Shown: positions 1 to 7,113, counted from the stretch's first letter. The stretch: DNA of 7,391 nt from an uncultured Treponema sp. (GCA_937892225.1 CALAUH010000266.1:1-7391); one strand, 5' to 3'. A program made the numbers and translations. Notes: generated by a model not told the origin, from the sequence alone.

Positions 1-52
1 AATTTTTATTCCGTCTTTTTTTTTACATGGAGCGCGGAGGGCTCTAATTAAT
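1..52. other. Upstream leader region of the dehydrogenase-like gene, cut by the window edge
   Basis: Short non-coding stretch with a T-run at 16-24, which could be the tail of a terminator for a gene lying outside the window; the stem that would confirm this is not visible. No convincing -10 box is seen, so the promoter of the plus-strand pair probably lies beyond the window. The region also holds the ribosome site of the first gene. Confidence 0.4.
30..44 (+). promoter_or_regulatory. Ribosome binding site GGAGG (36-40) within a small possible hairpin
   Basis: GGAGG at 36-40 lies 12 bases before the ATG at 53, slightly far but the only good purine match. It is flanked by GAGC (30-33) and GCTC (41-44), which can pair and leave the ribosome site in a 7-base loop. 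The stem is only four pairs, five with a G-U, so its reality is uncertain. It does support the choice of start codon. Confidence 0.5.
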
Positions 53-1201
53 ATGTCAGATTTTATTTTTAGAATAACACCAAATATTGTTTTAGGTTCT
101 TATACTTTATCACGTTTAGGTCAACAAGCTTCTGAATGGGGAACAAGATTCATGGTAATTATTGACCCTATCCTTACAGAAATGAAAATTCAGGAAAAAG
201 TAATCCAAAGTTTAAATGACAGAAAAATTGAAAATTTTGTTTTTAATGAACTTTCAGATGGAAGTACTTCAAAAATAACAGAACGTGCCTTAAGACTTGC
301 AAAAGAAAGTCATGTTCATGGAATTATTGCAGTTGGTGGTGCAAAAGCAATGAATATTGGTAGATCTGTTTCTGCCTTTTACAATGAAGTACATGATTTT
401 TATACTTTTATGGACGGTGCAATTCCATCTACAAATCCAATCCCATGTATTTGTGTTCCAACTCTCTTTAGAACACCTTTTGTATTTACAAATGAAGTTC
501 CAATCACAGATTCAAGAAATAATCAGATTAAAATCTTAAAAATACAAAACAATGTAACTAAACTTGTTTTAATAGATCCAAATTTAATGCTCACATTAAC
601 AGACAATCAAAAATCAACTTTAAGTCTGGAAATTATGAATATGGCTATAGAAGCCTATCTTTCTCAAAAAGCAAACTTCTTTAGTGATATGTTCGTAGAA
701 AAAGGTGTTGAATTATTATCATATGGAATGGACGGTTCACCAAGTCTTGAAATCACAACTCCGGAAGAAATTCTTTTAGCACAAGCAGGAGTAATGATTT
801 CTATGGCAACTGCATCAAGTTCTCTTGGTTTAAGTTCATTGCTTTCTTTATCTATAAATTCACGCTATAAAGTTAATAAATCATTAATATCATCTATTTT
901 AATGTCTTATGCTGTAGAAGATGCTGCACAATACAAAAGCAAGAGGATTGAAAAACTTGCACACATTATGCGCATTGTTGATGATGAAACAACAGGAGAT
1001 GACGCCGTAAAAGCATTTATCGATAATATCCGACAGAGAATCGCAATTTCTAATTTACCAGCACGTTTAAAAGATTTACAGCTTACTGTAGAAAAACTTT
1101 CCCTTGCAGTAGATGATGTTGCTGATATTGATATTGTTAATAAACTTCCTAGAAGCATGACAACTGACGATATTTTTGACTTTATCAAAAAGGCTTTCTA
1201 A
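53..1201 (+). CDS. Iron-containing alcohol dehydrogenase-fold protein, probably catalytically inactive
   Basis: The 382 residues match the usual length of group III iron-dependent alcohol dehydrogenases (FucO type) and align along most of that fold: an N-terminal nucleotide-binding half to about residue 180, then a helical metal-binding half. Family landmarks are recognisable but changed. The GGGSxxDxAK dinucleotide motif reads GGAKAMNIGR (95-104). The PTTAGTGSE region reads PTLFRTPFV (136-144). The four metal ligands (Asp, His, His, His; FucO positions 194, 198, 263, 277) align with Glu193, Met197, Ser262 and Lys276, with family spacing kept. The neighbouring AIEAY signature (198-202) is intact, which anchors the alignment. 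I infer a protein that keeps the fold but has lost metal and probably NAD binding. It is not a decaying gene: the frame is open, full length and well initiated. It ends 2 bases before the methyltransferase gene, so the two are very likely co-transcribed. Role unknown; many automatic pipelines would label it simply as an alcohol dehydrogenase. Fold assignment is confident, inactivity moderately so. Confidence 0.85.
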   Translation: MSDFIFRITPNIVLGSYTLSRLGQQASEWGTRFMVIIDPILTEMKIQEKVIQSLNDRKIENFVFNELSDGSTSKITERALRLAKESHVHGIIAVGGAKAMNIGRSVSAFYNEVHDFYTFMDGAIPSTNPIPCICVPTLFRTPFVFTNEVPITDSRNNQIKILKIQNNVTKLVLIDPNLMLTLTDNQKSTLSLEIMNMAIEAYLSQKANFFSDMFVEKGVELLSYGMDGSPSLEITTPEEILLAQAGVMISMATASSSLGLSSLLSLSINSRYKVNKSLISSILMSYAVEDAAQYKSKRIEKLAHIMRIVDDETTGDDAVKAFIDNIRQRIAISNLPARLKDLQLTVEKLSLAVDDVADIDIVNKLPRSMTTDDIFDFIKKAF

Positions 1202-1203
1202 AA

Positions 1204-2022
1204 ATGATTGAACCTGGAAAATTATTTCAACTCGAAGGCGGACAGAAAAGAAGAAAACTCGCTTTAACTTACGGTGCCCTTGAACGTGATATAAAAGGCA
1301 TTGCTGAAAAAGGTACAGAATATTCTTTTAAAGAATTACCAAGAAGCGAATATATAAAAAAAATCACAGAAATTCTTCTAAAAGATCCAAAACTTTCTCC
1401 AGAAGCAAGTGATGAATTAAAAAAATTACTTTCAGCTGAACCTTTTGACGAATTACGTTTATGTAACATTGCACGTAATCATCTTTTAGAAATTATCGGA
1501 ACTTTTCCAGCAGAATGGGATTTAGTTATCGCACCACACAAACTTGTAAATGAAGATGGAACTGTAAATGAAAGAAGTTTTTATAAGGGAATGTGTGTTT
1601 ATGCAGAAGATATCCGTTCACCTTTTAACATTGGTTCAATTTTTAGAACAGCAGAAGGATTAGGTGCTGAAAAAGTATATATATCACCTTTTTGTGTAGA
1701 TCCAGAACAACCACGTGCAATCAGAAGCGGAATGGGCTGTATTGAAACTATGGGCTATGAACGACTTTCTTTAGATGATTTACCTAAAGATATTCCAGTT
1801 TTTGCTTTAGAAACAGGCGGTACAGACATAAATGATTTTGTTTTTCCAAAAGAAGGAATATGCATTATTGGTTCAGAAGAATTAGGCGTTAGTCCAGAAG
1901 GATTAAAAAGAGCTACTTATGGAACAGTATCTATTCCGATGAAAGGATTAAAAGCTTCGTTAAATGTCGGAGTCGCTTTTGGAATTTTAATGCAAAAATG
2001 GGTTGAATATTTAAACAAATAA
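1204..2022 (+). CDS. TrmH/SpoU-family RNA 2'-O-methyltransferase
   Basis: Predicted cytosolic SPOUT-class enzyme that transfers a methyl group from S-adenosylmethionine to a ribose 2'-OH of rRNA or tRNA. All three family motifs are present in the C-terminal half: motif 1 at about 141-151 (FNIGSIFRTAE, with Asn142 and the presumed catalytic Arg148), motif 2 at 211-220 (IIGSEELGVS) and motif 3 at 234-245 (IPMKGLKASLNV), where the trefoil knot binds the cofactor. The first 125 or so residues are mostly charged and look helical. They do not resemble the L30e-like substrate-binding domain of RlmB-type members, so the RNA target cannot be named. The length of 272 is normal for a two-domain family member. 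The ATG lies 2 bases after the upstream stop, with only a weak AAAAAGG (1187-1193) before it, which points to translational coupling. Its stop codon directly touches that of the convergent HDOD gene. A specific name such as trmH or rlmB is not justified. Confidence 0.92.
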   Translation: MIEPGKLFQLEGGQKRRKLALTYGALERDIKGIAEKGTEYSFKELPRSEYIKKITEILLKDPKLSPEASDELKKLLSAEPFDELRLCNIARNHLLEIIGTFPAEWDLVIAPHKLVNEDGTVNERSFYKGMCVYAEDIRSPFNIGSIFRTAEGLGAEKVYISPFCVDPEQPRAIRSGMGCIETMGYERLSLDDLPKDIPVFALETGGTDINDFVFPKEGICIIGSEELGVSPEGLKRATYGTVSIPMKGLKASLNVGVAFGILMQKWVEYLNK

Positions 2023-3501
2023 TTATTTTAATTCAGATTCTACTGCTTTTATAAAGGCTCTTAATTTATCTTCTTTATCAAATTTAAATAATTTCTTTAT
2101 ATCTTCATTAATCTGATAAAATTCAATTTTTCCATTAACATAATACTGAATCATGTCGGCAAAATAAATTAATGCAGAAATAACTTTATATTCAGAAGGT
2201 GCATTTTCCGGTTTATTATGAAATTTAACAACATTACAAATTATTGCAGGGAAATTATTCTTTTCTAAGAAAAGAGCTCCACCTTTATTATGCAGACTGT
2301 TCTCTACAAACATATTTTTTACATCATTTGGAATATTCAATTCTTTTGATTTATTTTCTACTGCATTCTTCTGTTTATCTGATGCTTCTGCAATTAAAAT
2401 GCATTCTATATCATGTAACAAAGCACTTATATAAATATCTTCAAGACTGTATTTTTTATCAAGCCCTGTATTTTTAGCAAGATTATAGGCATAAAAAGCA
2501 ACTTTTCTTGCATTATCCCATAATTTTTTTGTATATTTACTTTGAGTTGCAGGTTTAATTTCTGTATTCTTTTTATCAAAAATTTCTTTTACTTTTTCAA
2601 TTCCTAATGATTCAATTGCTTTTGTATATGTGTAATTCTCTTTATTTTCTAAAATACTGTTTTTCAATAATAAATATGATAATGTAACGTCTTTATTAAT
2701 CACATCAATTATTTCATTAGCAGATACAAATTTTTTCGCAAGTACTTTTGATAAAGCTGCATAATTCTCTTTTAATACAGGAATTGTTGTCTGATTTTCT
2801 ATAAATACTGAATATAAACTGTCTAAATCATCAATTTTCTGATTATTAAGAGGCAATTCTATTCTTGTTATAGTTTCTTTATCTGTTGAAAAAATTCTAT
2901 AATTTTCTTTTGAAAGTCCAATTTTCTGCAACATCAAGATGATAATGATAATTCCTAAACCAGCTCCTTCAACCTGGTCTAAAACCTTATTCAATACATC
3001 TTTTTCATTTTTATATTGTTTTACATTACTTAATTTCTGTTTAATTCTTTCTTCTTCAAATTTACATAAAACAGAATTATTTCGTATTTCTATTTTGAGC
3101 AAATCATCATAAACCTGAAGAATTAATTTAATATATAAACCTGCTTTTTTCTGTTCCAAAAGATAATGATCTATATTTCCAAAAGTATCATCCTTAAAGG
3201 TTTTCATACCTAATTCATAATCTTTTGTATTATTAATATCTAATTTCTTTTCTTTAAAATAGATACGTTTGGTATTTGCTTTTTTTGAATTTGTAAGAAG
3301 TTCTCCAAGACAGAAGTTCAAATATTCATCCATATGTTCCTGATGACATTCTTTTAAAAATACAGAAAGAACTTCATGCATATACAATTCCATATTTCTT
3401 GGCAAAGTATATGTCGTAATCTGAATTGGAGTAGATAAGCGTATAGCTGTCTTTATTTTGTCTTTATCAACACTTTGCAGTGCACTCTCAAACGTTTCCA
3501 T
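2023..3501 (-). CDS. GHKL-ATPase-like and HDOD domain fusion protein
   Basis: A 492-residue protein with no signal peptide or obvious membrane span, likely cytosolic signalling. The N-terminal half (about 40-218) resembles a histidine-kinase-type ATPase domain: an N-box-like ELLTNSKKA at 67-75 (Glu67, Asn71), a strand ending IEIRNNS (137-143) where the usual DxG motif would be, and a glycine box EGAGLG at 178-183. The C-terminal half (about 238-465) reads as an HDOD domain: a start resembling LPxLP (IPVLKEN, 240-246), a helix ending in DVTLSYLLLKNS (271-282), AIESLG (295-300), then LLHDIE (361-366) with the His-Asp pair 363-364, and FHNKP (427-431). The first metal-binding His of true HD hydrolases appears to be Asn330, so phosphohydrolase activity is unlikely, as is usual for HDOD proteins. 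There is no histidine-kinase phosphoacceptor region. The ATG has no ribosome site. A weak TTTAAA-17-TAAAAT pair (3535-3540 and 3512-3517) precedes it, but such matches are cheap in AT-rich DNA. It follows trkH by 42 bases, so co-transcription is possible. Confidence 0.78.
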   Translation of the reverse strand: METFESALQSVDKDKIKTAIRLSTPIQITTYTLPRNMELYMHEVLSVFLKECHQEHMDEYLNFCLGELLTNSKKANTKRIYFKEKKLDINNTKDYELGMKTFKDDTFGNIDHYLLEQKKAGLYIKLILQVYDDLLKIEIRNNSVLCKFEEERIKQKLSNVKQYKNEKDVLNKVLDQVEGAGLGIIIIILMLQKIGLSKENYRIFSTDKETITRIELPLNNQKIDDLDSLYSVFIENQTTIPVLKENYAALSKVLAKKFVSANEIIDVINKDVTLSYLLLKNSILENKENYTYTKAIESLGIEKVKEIFDKKNTEIKPATQSKYTKKLWDNARKVAFYAYNLAKNTGLDKKYSLEDIYISALLHDIECILIAEASDKQKNAVENKSKELNIPNDVKNMFVENSLHNKGGALFLEKNNFPAIICNVVKFHNKPENAPSEYKVISALIYFADMIQYYVNGKIEFYQINEDIKKLFKFDKEDKLRAFIKAVESELK

Positions 3502-3543
3502 TATTTATACTATTTTAAACTAAATTCGATTTTTTTTAAAGAT

Positions 3544-4989
3544 TTATTTTTTCCAATAAGCAGGCATAAAATAAATAATCATTGTATATAATTCAAGACG
3601 ACCTGCCATCATTGCAAAACAATAGCAATATTTAACAAATGATGGTAAAAATCCATAATTTCCAGTCGGTCCTAAAGGCCCAAATGCGGGTCCTACATTT
3701 CCAATCATAGAAATTGCTCCTGTAAAAGCAGTAAGAAAATCAAGTTTACCAAGACATCCGGCAAAAGTTGTAATAGCAATTAAAAGTAAATACAAAGTTA
3801 AAAATGCAGAAACTGATGTAATAATTTCATTTTTAATCGGGCGGCTATTTAATCTTACAGTAAATACACCATGTGGATGAAGCATTTTCTTAGTTTCATT
3901 ACTTAATGATTTTCCAAGAATAACCCATCGTATAACTTTAAATCCCCCCGAAGTTGAACCTGAACATCCACCAAAGAAAAACAAAACAAACAAAAAGAAT
4001 TGTGCAACAGAAGGCCATTGTAAAAAATCTGCCGTTGAAAAACCTGTTGTAGAAATAATAGTAACAACTTGAAATGAAGAATATCTTAATGAAGTTCCAA
4101 AAGATTTATAAACAGGTAAAATACTAAAAGTAATAGCCAAAATTGAAAATACAACTATTCCTATATAAAACTTTAATTCAGAATTATATTTTATTTCGGA
4201 CCATTTTTTTGTAAACAAATAATAGTATAAAGAAAAATTAATACCGGAAAGAAACATAAATATAGTACAAATAATATCAATACTTACTGAATTATAAGAA
4301 CCAATAGATGCATTTCTTGTAGAAAAACCACCTGTTCCAAGTGTTGCAAAAGAATGTGATAAAGCATCTATAAAATCCATTCCGGCTAATTTCAAAGCAA
4401 GAGTTTCTGTAAATGTAAATGCAATATAAGTTAACCACAAAAATTTAGCAGTAGTAGTAATTCTTGTGGTTACTTTACCTTTTTCCGGACCAGTTGTTTC
4501 TGCTTTAATAAGTTGAAATCCACCTACACCAAATAAAGGTAATACAGCAACTGTCAAAGTAACAATTCCCATACCGCCTAACCAGTGAGTAATACAACGC
4601 CACATATTTATAGAACGAGGCAAAATCTCAACATTAGATAAAATAGTTGCACCTGTTGTAGAAAAGCCGCTTACACTTTCAAATAAACAGTCACAATATG
4701 AATTAAAAAATCCGCTAAAATAAAAAGGAACAGAACCCATAAAAGAAGCAATAACCCAGACAATTCCAACAATCAAAAAAGTCTGTTTTGTTGTCATATT
4801 TATTTTTTCTTTTCTTGTAAACAGATTTACCAGTATTGCAAAAATTAAACTTACAAGCATTGGAATTAAAAAAGGAAGATACATCGTTGTTTCACCACAA
4901 ACTATTGCAACAACCAATGGAATGGAAAAAGTAATTCCTACAATCGATAAAATAATAGATGAAATTTTTAGAAATGATATTATAAACAT
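3544..4989 (-). CDS. trkH: Potassium uptake protein TrkH, membrane channel subunit
   Basis: Integral inner-membrane subunit of a Trk/Ktr-type potassium transporter. The 481 residues match TrkH length. Four membrane-pore-membrane repeats are visible, each with its filter loop: STTGAT (110-115), GTGGFST (218-224), STTGFSTAD (313-321) and IGNVGPAFG (429-437), contributing one conserved glycine each. The intramembrane gating loop GGCSGSTSGGFK (340-351) and the C-terminal GRLELYT (463-469), whose Arg in the family takes part in gating, are both present. The long insert with LGGMGIVTL (137-145) before repeat 2 is typical of TrkH rather than the shorter KtrB. It lies 18 bases after trkA, its expected cytosolic partner. 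A purine-rich ribosome site (GAAGGGA, 4994-5000 on the opposite strand) is 4 bases before the ATG, consistent with independent reinitiation within the operon. No defect seen. Confidence 0.96.
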   Translation of the reverse strand: MFIISFLKISSIILSIVGITFSIPLVVAIVCGETTMYLPFLIPMLVSLIFAILVNLFTRKEKINMTTKQTFLIVGIVWVIASFMGSVPFYFSGFFNSYCDCLFESVSGFSTTGATILSNVEILPRSINMWRCITHWLGGMGIVTLTVAVLPLFGVGGFQLIKAETTGPEKGKVTTRITTTAKFLWLTYIAFTFTETLALKLAGMDFIDALSHSFATLGTGGFSTRNASIGSYNSVSIDIICTIFMFLSGINFSLYYYLFTKKWSEIKYNSELKFYIGIVVFSILAITFSILPVYKSFGTSLRYSSFQVVTIISTTGFSTADFLQWPSVAQFFLFVLFFFGGCSGSTSGGFKVIRWVILGKSLSNETKKMLHPHGVFTVRLNSRPIKNEIITSVSAFLTLYLLLIAITTFAGCLGKLDFLTAFTGAISMIGNVGPAFGPLGPTGNYGFLPSFVKYCYCFAMMAGRLELYTMIIYFMPAYWKK

Positions 4990-4993
4990 CGAT

Positions 4994-5003
4994 TCCCTTC
5001 CCC
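4994..5003 (-). promoter_or_regulatory. Ribosome binding site of trkH
   Basis: On the minus strand this reads GGGGAAGGGA, ending 4 bases before the trkH ATG, in the 18-base gap after trkA. Such a G-rich block stands out in this AT-rich window and supports the chosen start. Confidence 0.65.
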
Positions 5004-5007
5004 GCTA

Positions 5008-6450
5008 TTAATCTTTACCTGCAAAAAATGATAAAACTTTTTTAATATTTTCAGAATTTGCAATCAATACTACATGATCTCCCGAAAACAACTGTGTATT
5101 ACCATTTACAATAGAATATTCATCAATTCCAGCCTTTTTATTCATTAAAACAAGGAAAGAACCTGGATTAGAAATATCTTTTAAATATTTACCGACAACT
5201 TTTGAATTAGAATTTATTTCACATTCAACAATTTCCAAATCACCAGTAGTAACTGTATGAATTTCTTTTACTGCTTTTCCACGTAAATGACTAATAATTG
5301 AATCAACAACACAGTCTCTTAATGGAATTGCAACATCAACACCAAGTTTTTCTGCAATTGTAGCAAACTGTGAACTTTCTACTAAACTTATTGATTGACC
5401 GACTCCCAAAGATTCAAGATAAGCGGCTAAAACCATATTCAACTCATGATTATGATTACAACAAATTACTAAATCAAAAGAAGTAATTCCTTCTTCTTTT
5501 AAGAAAGTTTCATCAGAAGCATCTGCACATAAAACTTTTGCTTCAGGGAATTTTTCAGAAGCCGCCTGTGTTCTTTCTTCATCAGTATCTATAATTACAA
5601 AATCAAGATTTTTTCGCTGTTTAAATATATTTAAAAATCCAGATGCTTTTTTACTTGATTTAGAACCAATTAATTTTTCTGCAATAATATTTCCAATTCT
5701 TCCTGCTCCAACCAAAGCAACTTTTTTAAGTGATTTTTGCTCAGAACCACAGAATTTCATGATTTCAGGAATATTCTGTTTAGAAGTTAAAACTCCAAGT
5801 GTATTTCCCGCAGTAATTACAGTATCACCAGATGGTAAAGATGCATTTCCATCTTTTTCAACAAATGCAACTAAAAATGGAATATCTGATTTTGATCTTA
5901 TTTCTTTTAACGAAATTCCATTAAAAACACTTGTTTCTGTTACCATTATTCTGGCAATTTCTAAGTCTGAATTATCAAAAGTTATTACATTACCTATGGC
6001 TCCATTTTCTACAGCCTGAACAATTGCATCTGCCGCTTCAACATCTGGATGAATCATATAATTGATTCCATACAATGGTCTGTAATTACCAGAAAAATTA
6101 AGTGACTGTTTCTTCTTGGTTTCCGCTGTATTTACATAATAAGCATAATTTCTGACACGAGCAATTTTTAATACATCAGGATAAAGTGCATCTACAAGTG
6201 AACATGTAATCATATTAACTTCGTCAGATTCAGTAACACAAACTAAAGCATCTGCTTTTGCTATACCGACACTTTCCAAAGTTTCAAGATTATTACCGTC
6301 ATCACAAAGAATCATACAGTCCAATAAATTTGTTGCATGACGTACTGTATCTTCATTGTTATCTATAAGAACAACCTGATTATTTTCTTTTATTAAGATT
6401 TTAGCTAACTGAATTCCTGTAAAACCAGCACCAATTATTACAATTTTCAT
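5008..6450 (-). CDS. trkA: Potassium transporter peripheral subunit TrkA (tandem RCK)
   Basis: Cytosolic regulatory ring subunit that binds NAD(H) or ATP/ADP and gates TrkH. The 480 residues hold two RCK units in tandem, as in E. coli TrkA. The first Rossmann domain opens with GAGFTG (7-12) and has acidic Asp30 at the end of strand 2, then VTESDEVN (72-79). The first RCK_C is about 157-235. The second Rossmann domain has GAGRIG (248-253) and Asp288, followed by the second RCK_C at about 397-475. Both glycine motifs are intact, so both nucleotide sites may work. One oddity is about 17 extra residues, rich in Lys and Ser (about 263-280), between the glycine motif and the acidic strand end of the second unit. 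The start is fixed by the glycine motif, which must follow within a few residues. No ribosome site precedes it; instead a TATAAT box ends 7 bases before the ATG. It precedes trkH by 18 bases. Confidence 0.95.
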   Translation of the reverse strand: MKIVIIGAGFTGIQLAKILIKENNQVVLIDNNEDTVRHATNLLDCMILCDDGNNLETLESVGIAKADALVCVTESDEVNMITCSLVDALYPDVLKIARVRNYAYYVNTAETKKKQSLNFSGNYRPLYGINYMIHPDVEAADAIVQAVENGAIGNVITFDNSDLEIARIMVTETSVFNGISLKEIRSKSDIPFLVAFVEKDGNASLPSGDTVITAGNTLGVLTSKQNIPEIMKFCGSEQKSLKKVALVGAGRIGNIIAEKLIGSKSSKKASGFLNIFKQRKNLDFVIIDTDEERTQAASEKFPEAKVLCADASDETFLKEEGITSFDLVICCNHNHELNMVLAAYLESLGVGQSISLVESSQFATIAEKLGVDVAIPLRDCVVDSIISHLRGKAVKEIHTVTTGDLEIVECEINSNSKVVGKYLKDISNPGSFLVLMNKKAGIDEYSIVNGNTQLFSGDHVVLIANSENIKKVLSFFAGKD

Positions 6451-6457
6451 AAATTCA

Positions 6458-6486
6458 ATTATACATCATTTAAATATATCTGGAAA
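6458..6486 (-). promoter_or_regulatory. Predicted trkA promoter, probably giving a leaderless transcript
   Basis: On the minus strand, TTTCCA (6481-6486, four of six to consensus) is followed after exactly 17 bases by a perfect TATAAT (6458-6463). Only 7 bases separate TATAAT from the trkA ATG, so transcription would be expected to start at or within a base or two of the start codon. This fits the lack of a ribosome site. The sequence match is direct; promoter function is inferred. Confidence 0.55.
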
Positions 6487-6495
6487 TATTTAAAT
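6468..6495. repeat. AT-only 10-bp perfect inverted repeat upstream of trkA
   Basis: ATTTAAATAT (6468-6477) and ATATTTAAAT (6486-6495) are exact reverse complements separated by 8 bases. Each arm also contains the self-palindrome ATTTAAAT, at 6468-6475 and 6488-6495, so the two are 20 bases apart, about two helical turns. It covers the -35 box and spacer of the predicted trkA promoter and touches the stop codon of the ECF gene. It could be an operator, a weak hairpin at the 3' end of the ECF transcript, or chance in AT-rich DNA. No T-run follows it, so it is not a typical terminator. Confidence 0.45.
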
Positions 6496-7106
6496 TATTG
6501 TTTTTCATCAAGTTTCTGCATCTTTGATTTTCTATTTTTTGTCAAAAACAACGCAAAGTAAACAAAGAAAGAAATAATACCAGATGCAATTGCTTCTAAA
6601 ATTGCCTGAATTCCTAATATACCAATTGCTGCAAAATATCCTGCGCCGCCCATTGCTTCTTTTACAACGCTGTTACTAAAAAGATATAAACTTCCAATTA
6701 CAAGCAAAGTATGACACAATGTTGTTATAACCGCTGTACAAACTACATTAACTAATTTAGGTAATTTGATTAAATCAAATAATTTCCATAAAAAATATGC
6801 TATTACGGCAATAAGCATTCTTGGCAAAACCGAAATAAGAGGATTTACGAAAAGAGGGTCTAAAACACCAGAAGGGCTCATTGCTGCCTGAATTAAAGAC
6901 ATAATTCCAAAAGTTGCACCAACAAATAAACCAGAAGGAAGTCCTCCAAGAATTACTGCAAGAATTACTGGAATCTGTAAAATTGAAATTGAAGCTATTG
7001 GTCCAAGAGGAATTAATCCCAGTTTAGTAATTCCTAATACAATTACCAAAGCACTAAGAACACCAGTAAGTGCAATTTTTTTATTAGTAGTTAAATTATT
7101 TTCCAT
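6495..7106 (-). CDS. ECF transporter S component, substrate unknown
   Basis: A 203-residue, very hydrophobic protein with about six membrane segments (roughly 10-30, 40-58, 58-78, 88-112, 118-145 and 158-188) and a short basic C-terminal tail. This is the size and topology of the substrate-binding subunit of energy-coupling-factor vitamin importers. It shows family-like features: an Ala-rich first helix (ALTGVLSALVIV, 12-23), then LQIPVILAVILGGLPSG (43-59) followed by a Gly-rich third helix, and NPLISVLPRMLIA (88-100), recalling the broad ECF transporter S family that includes PanT and FolT types. No vitamin-specific motif lets me name a substrate. No EcfA or EcfT gene lies in the window, so it would share a module encoded elsewhere (group II arrangement). 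The start is supported by a perfect AGGAGG 7 bases upstream. Confidence 0.85.
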   Translation of the reverse strand: MENNLTTNKKIALTGVLSALVIVLGITKLGLIPLGPIASISILQIPVILAVILGGLPSGLFVGATFGIMSLIQAAMSPSGVLDPLFVNPLISVLPRMLIAVIAYFLWKLFDLIKLPKLVNVVCTAVITTLCHTLLVIGSLYLFSNSVVKEAMGGAGYFAAIGILGIQAILEAIASGIISFFVYFALFLTKNRKSKMQKLDEKQ

Positions 7107-7113
7107 TAGAAAT

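Noticed and set aside
907..1188. Open frame antisense to the dehydrogenase-like gene
   Set aside because: Ser/Thr/Ile-rich shadow translation of the sense codons, with no recognisable domain or ribosome site.
2021..2033. AATTA-TTT-TAATT inverted repeat at the convergent stops, as a possible terminator
   Set aside because: Five A/T pairs with a 3-base loop are too weak and of a kind expected by chance in this composition.
3502..3543. Terminator between trkH and the HDOD gene
   Set aside because: The T-run is on the plus strand, the wrong orientation for minus-strand transcription, and no GC stem precedes it.
5759..6019. Plus-strand open frame inside trkA
   Set aside because: It lies antisense to conserved TrkA sequence and has no family resemblance or start signal.
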